Positions 53,701 to 61,530 of a stretch of 64,000 nucleotides of DNA are shown one piece after another (position 1 is the stretch's first letter; each line of letters starts with the position of its first letter). The translations under genes and the position numbers were made by a program. The stretch spans positions 1-64,000 of the forward strand of contig CCRI01000020.1 of NCBI GenBank assembly GCA_000985875.1, in the 5' to 3' direction. The notes beneath the pieces were generated by a model. It was not told the origin of the DNA. It saw only the letters and a program-made list of their open reading frames with translations, and searched no databases. Source of the stretch: Neorhizobium galegae bv. officinalis. Lineage in GTDB: Bacteria > Pseudomonadota > Alphaproteobacteria > Rhizobiales > Rhizobiaceae.

Positions 53701-53728
53701 TTGACGCCCGGCCATAGACCTATAGTAT
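53701..53728 (+). promoter_or_regulatory. Candidate promoter of the 53855 enolase-family gene
   Basis: -35 TTGACG (53701-53706) and -10 TAGTAT (53723-53728) with 16-bp spacing. Downstream the repeated words CTATGAGGTATGATG may be regulator contacts. Confidence 0.4.
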
Positions 53729-53854
53729 GAGATGACCTATGAGGTATGATGACGCGGCGGAGTGACGCATATTCATCGGCTTCGATCCGGCCCTTGCCGG
53801 ATCCGAAATGAAATGGCGGAGGTTCGTCCCTCTGCTTCTGACAGGAGGAATTTC

Positions 53855-55003
53855 GTGAAGATCGTAGACGTCAATGTGCGCGTATTCTCTCATACCACGC
53901 GCCGCCACCAGGATACTGCCGGCCATGCTCATCCGGGCCCGCCGCACAAGGTCAACCTGGCGCTGCTGACCATTGCCGATGACGACGGTGCGGAAGGCTA
54001 TTGCTTTGCCCCGCCGGAAGTCGTTCGCCCGCATGTGATCGACAAGTTCGTCAAGAAGGTGCTGATCGGCGAAGATCCGTTCGCGCGCGAACGGCTGTGG
54101 CAGGATCTCGCTCACTGGCAGCGCGGCAGCGCGATGCAGTTGACCGACCGGACGCTCGCGATCGTCGATTGCGCCCTGTGGGACCTTGCCGGCCGCAAGC
54201 TCAACATGCCGGTCCACAAGCTGATCGGCAGCTACCGCGAAAAGATCCCGGCCTACGGCTCGATCATGTGTGGCGATGAACTGGAGAACGGCCTCGCAAC
54301 GCCGGAGGATTACGGCCGGTTTGGCGAAAAGCTGGTCAAGCGCGGCTACAAGGGCATCAAGCTGCATACCTGGATGCCGCCGGTCTCCTGGGCGCCTGAT
54401 GTCAAGATGGATCTCAAGGCCTGCGCCGCGGTTCGCGAGGCGGTCGGCCCGGATATCCACCTGATGATCGACGCCTTCCACTGGTACACCCGCACGGAAG
54501 CGCTGGAACTCGGCAAGGGCCTCGAAAAGCTCGGCTTCGACTGGATCGAGGAGCCGATGGACGAGCAGAGTTCGGCTTCCTATGCCTGGCTTGCGGAAAA
54601 CCTCGACATTCCGGTCCTCGGTCCGGAAAGCGCCGGCGGCAAGCATTTCAGCCGTGCCGAATGGATCACCTCGAAGGCCTGCGACATCCTGCGCACCGGC
54701 GTCCACGACGTCGGCGGCATCAGCCCGGCGATGAAGACCATGCATCTGGCCGAATCCTTCGGCATGAACTGCGAAATCCACGGCAATGGCGCCCCGAACC
54801 TGATCATCGCCGCCTGCACCAAGAATGCGAAATGGTACGAGCGCGGCCTGCTGCACCCGTTCCTCGAGTATGACGACGGCTTCGAATACCTGAACGCCCT
54901 GGTAGACCCGATGGACGAGGACGGTTTCGTTCATATTTCCGACAAGCCGGGCATGGGCGAAGACATCAACTTCGACTTCATCAACGCCAATCTGGTTGGT
55001 TGA
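53855..55003 (+). CDS. Enolase-superfamily (mandelate racemase/MLE) protein, Agrobacterium 1RVK-like
   Basis: A 382-residue enolase-superfamily protein. The start is a GTG at 53855 with AGGAGG 7 nt upstream; the family begins with this KIVDVNVRVF strand. Metal ligands D206 (MIDAFHW), E232 (WIEEP) and E258 (GPES) are present; the K-x-K position reads K169-L-H171, and the opposite face has CEIHGNGAPN. From memory it closely resembles an Agrobacterium protein of known structure (1RVK) without an assigned reaction. In this cluster a sugar-acid dehydratase or lactone isomerase role is likely. Divergent from the GntR gene. Confidence 0.85.
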   Translation: MKIVDVNVRVFSHTTRRHQDTAGHAHPGPPHKVNLALLTIADDDGAEGYCFAPPEVVRPHVIDKFVKKVLIGEDPFARERLWQDLAHWQRGSAMQLTDRTLAIVDCALWDLAGRKLNMPVHKLIGSYREKIPAYGSIMCGDELENGLATPEDYGRFGEKLVKRGYKGIKLHTWMPPVSWAPDVKMDLKACAAVREAVGPDIHLMIDAFHWYTRTEALELGKGLEKLGFDWIEEPMDEQSSASYAWLAENLDIPVLGPESAGGKHFSRAEWITSKACDILRTGVHDVGGISPAMKTMHLAESFGMNCEIHGNGAPNLIIAACTKNAKWYERGLLHPFLEYDDGFEYLNALVDPMDEDGFVHISDKPGMGEDINFDFINANLVG

Positions 55004-55032
55004 ACGCTTAATCTGCCTCCCAAGCAGGAAAG

Positions 55033-55070
55033 AGAAGCCCGGTCCCATTTTGGGGTCGGGTTTCTTGCTT
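55033..55070 (+). terminator. Terminator after the 53855 gene
   Basis: GAAGCCCGGTCCC pairs with GGGGTCGGGTTTC around a short ATTTT loop, followed by TTGCTTTT. It begins 30 bp past the stop codon. Confidence 0.75.
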
Positions 55071-55096
55071 TTGCAGTCGGCACAAGCGTGTCGCCC

Positions 55097-55250
55097 GTGA
55101 TTGGATCCTCGGGTCAAGCCCGAGGATGACGACGGAGACGGTGTGCCGTGTGCCCAAAGTAAGCAGCGCAATGGGCCAAAACGGCACTTTTGGGAGAGTA
55201 AATTCCCCACACGCTCGTCATCCTCGGGCTTGACCCGAGGATCCAATCAC
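55097..55250. repeat. 36-bp perfect inverted repeats, RIME-like
   Basis: Arms at 55097-55132 and 55215-55250 are exact reverse complements, each with an inner dyad CCTCGGG-TCAAG-CCCGAGG. The 82-bp centre is unique. Elements with this GGATCCTCGGGTCAAGCC core are common in rhizobial intergenic DNA. Confidence 0.85.
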
Positions 55251-55332
55251 CGAGGATCAAAAGCTCTCGGCCAACACTCCGGCGCCCCGCGCAGTCGCCT
55301 GCCGTGGCTTTTCAAAGATCGGAGAGCCCACA

Positions 55333-55377
55333 CGAATGCGGAACCTCATAGTAAATAATAGTATGGCTCCGCATTCG
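55333..55377. repeat. Long hairpin CGAATGCGGA / TCCGCATTCG
   Basis: Perfect 10-bp outer arms enclose an inner CATA/TATG pairing with an AT-rich apex GTAAATAATAG. The structure would be very stable as RNA. No T-run follows. Confidence 0.75.
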
Positions 55378-55792
55378 CGTGGCCTTCGGCGTCTTTTCGG
55401 GGTGTCCAGCCCCTACAGGTGATCACCTCGCCTCGCTGCGTGGCTTCGTTCGCGGTTTCCTTTCGGGAAACCCTGCCACTTGCACGGCTCAACCGAACCC
55501 GGCCCGGCGGCCAGGGGGAGGCTTGATAGGAATGTTCGTCTTTTGACGAGCACTCCATGGCTTTCACCTCTTCCACCACCCCGCACGTTACGGTTCCGAT
55601 GAAAGCGCCGGCTCCCGCCTGCCCGCGAACGTCTCGCGAAACACTCCGGCGACGGAAGCGGGGAGATTGTAGGCATGGTTTGGGAAGGTGGGGATGATGA
55701 GGCGGTCAAGTTATTGGAGATGCTCGGCAGGGGCGCCTGGTTGTCCACGGGCAGACATGGAAAGACAGCGTTGGAAGGTGCACCCCGCCATA

Positions 55793-55990
55793 CCCCCCTC
55801 TGTCCTGCCGGACATCTCCCCCTCAAGGGGGGAGATCTGCCAGAAGCAAGGTTTTACCCGACCAGGAGCCTTGAGCTTGCCGATTCCACTCCCACAGCTT
55901 CCTGCCCTCGCAAATCAGAGAGGGACCGCTGAGCAAGCCTCCTTCGATCTCCCCCCTTGAGGGGGAGATGTCCGGCAGGACAGAGGGGGG
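55793..55990. repeat. 45-bp perfect inverted repeats, RIME-like
   Basis: Arms at 55793-55837 and 55946-55990 are exact reverse complements over 45 bp, with an inner dyad CTCCCCCTCAAGGGGGGAG. The centre is 108 bp. Related in style to the pair at 21753-21903 but different in sequence. Perfect arms suggest recent origin or gene conversion. Confidence 0.85.
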
Positions 55991-56092
55991 TGCCACACGG
56001 CACAATCTTACTTTTCAGGAATGCTCAGAGGGACGCAAGCCTCGACCAGATACAAGCCCGCATTTCGAAAAGGGCATGCCTTTCAGCCCACT

Positions 56093-57151
56093 TCACATCA
56101 CCCGATCGAGCCAGTCCATCGCATGGTCCTGCTGATCGACAGGGAACGCATGCGCGGCGCCCGGCCAAAGCCGCGTTTCGAGGCAACGTTCCGCATCCGC
56201 GGCCGCCCAGATGGCATGGAGTTGCTGCTGCGCCGCCAAGGCGGCAGGCACCGGAAAGTGCCGGTCTTCGGCGCCGCTGAAGATCAGCGCGGGTTTCGGC
56301 GCGGTAAGCCCTGCAAAATGGGGATAGTCGATCTTTCCCGCGATCGGTGGATGCAACATGGAAAAGGCCGACTGGCCGCGAAGCTGGTTGTTGCCCGGCT
56401 GCATGAGGCCCTGCAGCGTTCCCATCCAGCCACCGGCGACACAGGCCCTGGCATCGTCCGAAAGTGCGGCCGCCTGCCAGGCGCGCGAGCCGCCCATCGA
56501 ATACCCGAAGCTTGCCACGCGGCTTCCATCGACGCCGGGCAGCGCGCGAAGCCATGCCATGGCCTCTAGGTCTTCGAGCAGGATCACGGAAGCGTAGGAA
56601 ACCCCGAACTGCATGAGATTGGCCGCCAGCGCCTGCTGCGCTTCGTAACCGTTGCCTTTCCGGCTGCCCCACCCGAGCGCGTCGGCGCAAAGCACGGTGT
56701 AACCGCGCCGGGCGAGTTCATTGCCGACATGCCGGCCGCCGTAGAGTTTCGCCGCCCATCGATCCGTGTCCGCCGCAAGCTCGGAAGCCTCGCCGGTGCG
56801 GCGGATCATCTTCTCCTTGCCGATCGAGAAGAACGAGCCGTGGTCGTGCAGGAGCAGCACGGCAGGCGTAACGCCGGCTGTATCGGGGCGAAGGAGATAG
56901 GCTCTCGTCGTTTCGCCGTTCGAGAAGGCAAGCTCGAGTTCTTGGCCCGTGCATCCGTCTTCAGCCCACTCTCTGACGACCGACCCGCTTGCGGACACGA
57001 CCCGCTCGACACCGAGGGCCTGCCGCACCTTGTCCCGCGTGCGCTCCTTCCAGTCCGGAAAGGCTTCCGCCGACGGTTGGAAATTCCAGTCGAACGAGAG
57101 GTTGTCGCGCAGCCTCGCGGCGAGGCTCGACATGTTCTCGCTGTCGATCAT
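56093..57151 (-). CDS. Alpha/beta hydrolase (dienelactone hydrolase / acetyl-esterase-like)
   Basis: A 352-residue alpha/beta hydrolase. Core motifs are VLLLHDHGSFFSIGKEKM (oxyanion loop), the nucleophile Ser218 in ASFGYSMGGSRAW, the acid in IFSGAEDRHFPV and the catalytic His in WPGAAHAFP. The CADALGWGSRKGNGYEAQQ insertion resembles bacterial abhydrolases acting on sugar esters. It overlaps the GntR gene by 4 nt (ATGA) and is the last gene of the minus-strand dpp operon. It probably hydrolyses an ester or lactone imported by the operon's transporter; no secretion signal is seen. Confidence 0.82.
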   Translation of the reverse strand: MIDSENMSSLAARLRDNLSFDWNFQPSAEAFPDWKERTRDKVRQALGVERVVSASGSVVREWAEDGCTGQELELAFSNGETTRAYLLRPDTAGVTPAVLLLHDHGSFFSIGKEKMIRRTGEASELAADTDRWAAKLYGGRHVGNELARRGYTVLCADALGWGSRKGNGYEAQQALAANLMQFGVSYASVILLEDLEAMAWLRALPGVDGSRVASFGYSMGGSRAWQAAALSDDARACVAGGWMGTLQGLMQPGNNQLRGQSAFSMLHPPIAGKIDYPHFAGLTAPKPALIFSGAEDRHFPVPAALAAQQQLHAIWAAADAERCLETRLWPGAAHAFPVDQQDHAMDWLDRVM

Positions 57152-57882
57152 TGCTGTTGCCGCAGCCTTTCGAGCATCCGGTCCCGGCTGTCGCCCAGGT
57201 GCCTGCGCATCGCACCGCGCGCGCCTTCCACGTCACGGGCTTCGATAGCCTTGAGAATGGCACGATGTTCTTCACCGACGCGCGCGAGATGCACGGAGAG
57301 GCTCGCGTCGTCGACCGCATGGGTCGAAAGCCGCATGCGGGGCATCAGGGTCTCGCCGAGATAGTTGAAGATGCGAAAAAAGTGCTCGTTGTGGCTGGCG
57401 GTGGCAACGGCGCGATGAAAATCGAAATCCGCCTGCGTGTCCCGGCTTGCGCGACGGACGGCGACATCCATGGCCTTGCAGGCGGCCGTCATCGCCTGGA
57501 TATCCGCCTGGGTCCGCCGGTCGGCGGCAAGAGCTGCCGCTTCGGATTCGATGCCGATACGCAGTTCGAGCCCCTTTACCAGGTTTTCGACCAGCATCAG
57601 GTTTTCTTCGCCAAGGCGGAAAGGCGCGACACCCGCGTCCTGGCGAACGAAGACACCGATGCCATGATGGATCGAGACGAGGCCGCTCGCCCGAAGATTG
57701 GCGATCGCCTCCCGGACAACCGTCCGGCTGACGCCCAGTTCGTCGATCAGCGCCTTTTCCGTCGGAAGCTTCGACCCACGCGGATACTCCCCGAGCTTGA
57801 TGCGCTCGGCGATCGTGCGAACGACCTGCGAACTCAGGGTCTCCCTGCGGCGCCAGGTCGGGGATGGGGCTTCAGCTGTCAT
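57148..57882 (-). CDS. GntR/FadR-family regulator
   Basis: A 244-residue FadR-type regulator: winged helix about 12-72 (SSQVVRTIAERIKLGEYPRGSKLPTEKALIDELGVSRTVVREAIANL) and FCD domain with ELRIGIESEAAALAA, FDFHRAVATASHNEHFF and EEHRAILKAI. The ATG at 57882 has GGAG 7 nt upstream and is preferred to 57894. It is inside the transporter operon and similar in layout to the 52877 regulator. The TAAGA-9-TCTTA dyad at 63190-63208 is its most likely autoregulatory target. Confidence 0.87.
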   Translation of the reverse strand: MTAEAPSPTWRRRETLSSQVVRTIAERIKLGEYPRGSKLPTEKALIDELGVSRTVVREAIANLRASGLVSIHHGIGVFVRQDAGVAPFRLGEENLMLVENLVKGLELRIGIESEAAALAADRRTQADIQAMTAACKAMDVAVRRASRDTQADFDFHRAVATASHNEHFFRIFNYLGETLMPRMRLSTHAVDDASLSVHLARVGEEHRAILKAIEARDVEGARGAMRRHLGDSRDRMLERLRQQQ

Positions 57883-57910
57883 CGGGCACTCCATGGCGCA
57901 GATGTGAAAC

Positions 57911-58669
57911 TCAGACAGCGTGGTCGTATTCGAGGCTCGCCTGGATCAGTTCCCGGGCATAGGGATCCTTCGCCTGGCCTGTCGCCAGCACGTCTCGGCT
58001 CATCACCTCGACCACGCGACCATGCTGCATTACCGCCAGCCGCTCGCACATATGATCGATCACTGCAAGATCATGGGAAACGAAGAGATAGGTCAAGTTG
58101 CGTTTTGCGCGCAGATCGGCGAGCAGATTGAGCACTTCCGCCTGCACCGAGACATCGAGCGCCGAGGTCGGCTCGTCGAGGAGCAGGATGCGCGGTTCGA
58201 GAATGAGCGCCCGCGCGATCGCCACGCGCTGGCGCTGGCCGCCGGAAAGCTCGTGCGGATAACGCGACAGGAAGGCCGGATCGAGGCCGACATCGATCAG
58301 AGCCCGCTCCATGCGTTCGACCTGGCGGTCCATGCGATGGATGCGGAGCGGCTCCTGAAGCGCCGTGCGGATCGACTGGCGCGGATGGAGCGAACCGTAG
58401 GGATCCTGGAACACCATCTGGACCGCACGGCAATATTCGACGAAGGGCATGTCGTTGACCGACCGGCCTTCGAGCTGGATATCGCCCTCCCAGACATTCA
58501 GGAGACGGGCGATACAGCGCAGGATGGTGGATTTGCCGGAACCGGACTCGCCGACGAGCCCGAAGGATTCGCCAGCCTCGACCGAAAAGCAGACGTCGCC
58601 GAGGATGCGCTTCTTTGCCAGACTGTAGCCGAGATCGATCGAGAGATTGCGGACGTCGATGGCGGTCAT
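57911..58669 (-). CDS. Peptide-type ABC transporter ATPase (DppF-like)
   Basis: A 252-residue single ATPase: Walker A GESGSGKS, Q-loop VFQDPYGSLHPRQ, signature LSGGQRQR, Walker B ILLLDEPTSALD, switch His in VSHDLAVI. It overlaps the DppD-like gene by 4 nt. It lacks the long C-terminal oligopeptide-domain tail of some DppF proteins. Confidence 0.92.
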   Translation of the reverse strand: MTAIDVRNLSIDLGYSLAKKRILGDVCFSVEAGESFGLVGESGSGKSTILRCIARLLNVWEGDIQLEGRSVNDMPFVEYCRAVQMVFQDPYGSLHPRQSIRTALQEPLRIHRMDRQVERMERALIDVGLDPAFLSRYPHELSGGQRQRVAIARALILEPRILLLDEPTSALDVSVQAEVLNLLADLRAKRNLTYLFVSHDLAVIDHMCERLAVMQHGRVVEVMSRDVLATGQAKDPYARELIQASLEYDHAV

Positions 58670-59523
58670 GCGCGCACCTCTTTGGTCTCTGGGGAGATGG
58701 TTTGGCGGTTCAGGACCGGGAGTGGCTTGCGGCTGCCGCCGATATGCGGCTGCGCGGCGAGCAGCCCTTGCGTATAGGGATGCGTGCAATTGCGCATGTC
58801 CCGGGCCGCCCGTTCCTCGACGACCTCGCCATGGCGCATCACCAGAACGCGGTCGCAGAAATTGCGCACCAGGTTGAGGTCGTGGCTGATCATGATGAGG
58901 CCGATGCCCTTGTTGGTGACCAGTTCGTTCAGGATGTTGAGGACCTGCATGCGCACCGTGACGTCGAGCGCGGAGGTCGGCTCGTCGGCGATGATGATCT
59001 GCGGCTCCGGGATCAGCATCATGGCGATCATGATGCGCTGGCCCATGCCACCCGACACCTCATGCGGATAAAGGCCGAACACCCGTTCCGGATCGCGGAT
59101 CTTCACCGCTTCCAGCATTTCCAACGTCTTCTGCCGGGCAACCTGCGCCGAAGCCTTGTAGTGAACACGATAGGCTTCGGCGATCTGGTCGCCGACGCGG
59201 TGCACCGGGTTGAGCGAGAATTTCGGATCCTGGAGGATCATCGAAATGCGTCGGCCGCGGATCGTCAGCATCTGTTTTTCGCTGGCCGAGATAAGGTCGA
59301 TGCCGCCGAAATCCATGCGGTCGGCCTCGATCTTGGCGGTCGGCAGCAACTTCAGCAGCGCGCGGCCGATCGTCGACTTGCCGGAGCCGGATTCGCCGAC
59401 GATGCCGAGCCGCTCGCGGCCGAGATCAAAGGAGACGCCCTTGACGACGGTGTTGTAGGTCTTGCCGCTGCGATAGCTGACACGGAGATTTTCGACCTTC
59501 AGGAGTGCCTGGCTGTTATCCAT
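58666..59523 (-). CDS. Peptide-type ABC transporter ATPase (DppD-like)
   Basis: A 285-residue ATPase: Walker A GESGSGKS, Q-loop LQDPKFSLNPVH, signature variant VSGGMGQR, Walker B IIIADEPTSALD. The signature has Gly-Gln-Arg where most relatives have Arg-Gln-Arg. AGGAT precedes the ATG at 59523, 10 bp after the permease stop. C-terminal half has the GEVVEERAARDMRNCTHPYTQGLL segment typical of DppD. Confidence 0.92.
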   Translation of the reverse strand: MDNSQALLKVENLRVSYRSGKTYNTVVKGVSFDLGRERLGIVGESGSGKSTIGRALLKLLPTAKIEADRMDFGGIDLISASEKQMLTIRGRRISMILQDPKFSLNPVHRVGDQIAEAYRVHYKASAQVARQKTLEMLEAVKIRDPERVFGLYPHEVSGGMGQRIMIAMMLIPEPQIIIADEPTSALDVTVRMQVLNILNELVTNKGIGLIMISHDLNLVRNFCDRVLVMRHGEVVEERAARDMRNCTHPYTQGLLAAQPHIGGSRKPLPVLNRQTISPETKEVRA

Positions 59524-59533
59524 GGGGAAAATC

Positions 59534-60439
59534 CTAACGCTGTTTCGGATCCAGCGCGTCGCGCAGGCCGTCGCCGAGAAGGTTGAAGGCAAGGCTGACA
59601 AGCAGGATGGCGCCGCCCGGGAAGGCGACCAGCCACCAGTTGTCCAACATGTAGCGCCGTCCGGTGGCGATCATCGCACCCCATTCGGGCAGCGGCGGCT
59701 GGGCGCCGAGGCCGAGGAAGCCGAGGCCGGCCGCCGTCAGGATGACGGTCGCCATCGAAAGCGTGATGCGCACCAGGACCGAAGGCAGGCACATCGGCAT
59801 GATCGACTTGATGATGATGCGCAGGGACGACGCGCCCTGCATGCGCGAGGCCGAGATATAGTCGGCGCCGCGGAAGGTCAGCGTTTCGGCGCGCGCAAGG
59901 CGGGCGATCGGCGGCCAGGTGGTCAGCCCGATGGCGATGATCGCGTTTTCAAGGCCGGCACCGAGCGCCGCCACGAAGGCGAGCGACAGGATGAGACTCG
60001 GGAAGGACAGGAAGATATCGGTGATACGCATCATGATCGTGTCGTACCAGCCGCCGAAATAACCGGCGGTGGTGCCGACCAGCAGCCCGATCGGGCCGAC
60101 GATGACCGAGACGATGGTGATGATCGTCAGGCTGATGCGCGTGCCGTGGATGATGCGGCTCATGATGTCACGGCCGAGCTCGTCGGTTCCGAACCAGTGC
60201 TCGGCGCTCGGCGGCTTCAGCGTGTTGCCGAGGTTGATGACATTCGGATCATAGGGCGCGATCAGCGGCGCGACGATCGCCGTCAGGACCAAGATGGTGA
60301 TGACGACGAGGCCGAAACCCGAGGACGGGTTGCCGAGAAGCTCGCGGATGACGGCGAGCAATCGACGGAAGGCCGAATTTGGGTTTGAGCGGGTACCGTT
60401 CATGGCCACGTCCTGAATGTCGAGAGATTGAGCTGCCAT
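59534..60439 (-). CDS. Peptide-type ABC transporter permease (DppC-like)
   Basis: A 301-residue permease with an N-terminal membrane segment, the HWFGTDELGRDIMSR motif and coupling loop SASRMQGASSLRIIIKSIMPM. The ATG at 60439 has GAGGAC 10 nt upstream, one base past the DppB-like stop. Confidence 0.92.
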   Translation of the reverse strand: MAAQSLDIQDVAMNGTRSNPNSAFRRLLAVIRELLGNPSSGFGLVVITILVLTAIVAPLIAPYDPNVINLGNTLKPPSAEHWFGTDELGRDIMSRIIHGTRISLTIITIVSVIVGPIGLLVGTTAGYFGGWYDTIMMRITDIFLSFPSLILSLAFVAALGAGLENAIIAIGLTTWPPIARLARAETLTFRGADYISASRMQGASSLRIIIKSIMPMCLPSVLVRITLSMATVILTAAGLGFLGLGAQPPLPEWGAMIATGRRYMLDNWWLVAFPGGAILLVSLAFNLLGDGLRDALDPKQR

Positions 60440-60440
60440 G

Positions 60441-61457
60441 TCACCGCGTCCTCGGATCGAAGATCTTGTAAAGCGCGTCGGAAAGCAGGTTGAGCGCAAT
60501 GAAGATGATGCCGACAAGCAGCACGCAGGTCATCACCGCGTTCATGTCGCCGATCAGCATGTTGTTGGTGATGTACTGGCCGAAGCCCGGCCACGAGAAC
60601 ACGGTCTCGATAAGAACGGCACCTTCCAGCAGGCTGCCATAGGCAAGCGCCACGATCGTCACCAGCTGCACCCGGATATTCGCGAACGCGTGGTGCCAGA
60701 TGGTGCGGCTCTTCGACAGTCCCTTCACCCGCGCCGTGGTGACATATTCCTGGTTCAACTGGTCCAGCATGAAACTGCGCGTCATGCGGGTGATATAGGC
60801 CATCGACGAATAGCCGAGGATGCTCGCCGGCAGCAGCAGATGGTTGACCGCGTCCCCGAAAACCTCCCAGTCGCCGGCAAGGATCGCGTCGATCAGCAGG
60901 AAGCCCGTCGTTTCCGGCACGAGGCCGATATAATAATCCGACAGGCGACCGCCGCCGCCGACCAGATCCAGCGCCGCATAGAAGACGATCAGGCCGATCA
61001 TGCCGGTCCAGAAGATCGGCATGGAATGCCCGATGAGGGTGAGGAACCGAATGACGTGGTCGATCGGGCGGTTGCGGCGCACGGCCGCGAGAATGCCGAG
61101 CGGAATGCCCAGGCCCGCCCCGACGATGATCGCGAAGGTCGCAAGCTCGATCGTCGCCGGCATGACATGCAGGATGTCGTTGATGACCGGCTGCCCGGTG
61201 CGGATCGACATCCCGAAATCGCCGTGAGCCAAATCGCTCACATACCGGAAGAACTGCTGGTAGAGAGGAAGGTTCGCGCCGATCCGTTCCGCCACCGTGT
61301 CGTATGTGGCCTGGTCGGCCTCTTCGCCGACAATGGCGCGCACCGGATCGACGGGCATCAGCCGCCCGATGCAGAAGGTCAGGATCAGCAACCCGAGAAG
61401 GGTTGCCAATATGGTACCGGCCTGCCGCGTGAAAGCGGTGAGACGCTCGTTGTTCAT
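60441..61457 (-). CDS. Peptide-type ABC transporter permease (DppB-like)
   Basis: A 338-residue permease with about six membrane segments: LATLLGLLILTFCIGRLMPVDPVRAI, HGDFGMSIRTGQPV, SMPIFWTGMIGLI and the coupling loop ARVKGLSKSRTIWHHAFANIR. Separated by 73 bp from the binding-protein gene. Confidence 0.92.
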   Translation of the reverse strand: MNNERLTAFTRQAGTILATLLGLLILTFCIGRLMPVDPVRAIVGEEADQATYDTVAERIGANLPLYQQFFRYVSDLAHGDFGMSIRTGQPVINDILHVMPATIELATFAIIVGAGLGIPLGILAAVRRNRPIDHVIRFLTLIGHSMPIFWTGMIGLIVFYAALDLVGGGGRLSDYYIGLVPETTGFLLIDAILAGDWEVFGDAVNHLLLPASILGYSSMAYITRMTRSFMLDQLNQEYVTTARVKGLSKSRTIWHHAFANIRVQLVTIVALAYGSLLEGAVLIETVFSWPGFGQYITNNMLIGDMNAVMTCVLLVGIIFIALNLLSDALYKIFDPRTR

Positions 61458-61530
61458 GGGACTTCCTCAAGATCGTACCGGATGCCGCGGCGCTGCCGGA
61501 CCACGAGGCCCACGCCGCGGCAACCGAAGA

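Larger units (their letters stand above)
55004..56092. other. Gene-free region of 1.09 kb built of inverted repeats
   Basis: No supported gene. It contains a terminator (55033-55070), a 36-bp inverted-repeat pair (55097-55250), a long hairpin (55333-55377) and a 45-bp perfect inverted-repeat pair (55793-55990). The part from 55380 to 55780 is open in several frames but has repeat-like composition; similar sequences recur between genes in rhizobia. It looks like a stack of intergenic mosaic elements between two converging operons. Confidence 0.7.

Noticed and set aside
53855..55003. Naming the enolase-family gene gci or garD
   Set aside because: The K-x-K dyad of the cycloisomerase is missing and the family is not that of GarD; only a superfamily call is safe.
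55413..55932. Overlapping open frames in the repeat region
   Set aside because: They read through inverted repeats and have repeat-like composition; no start signal or family.
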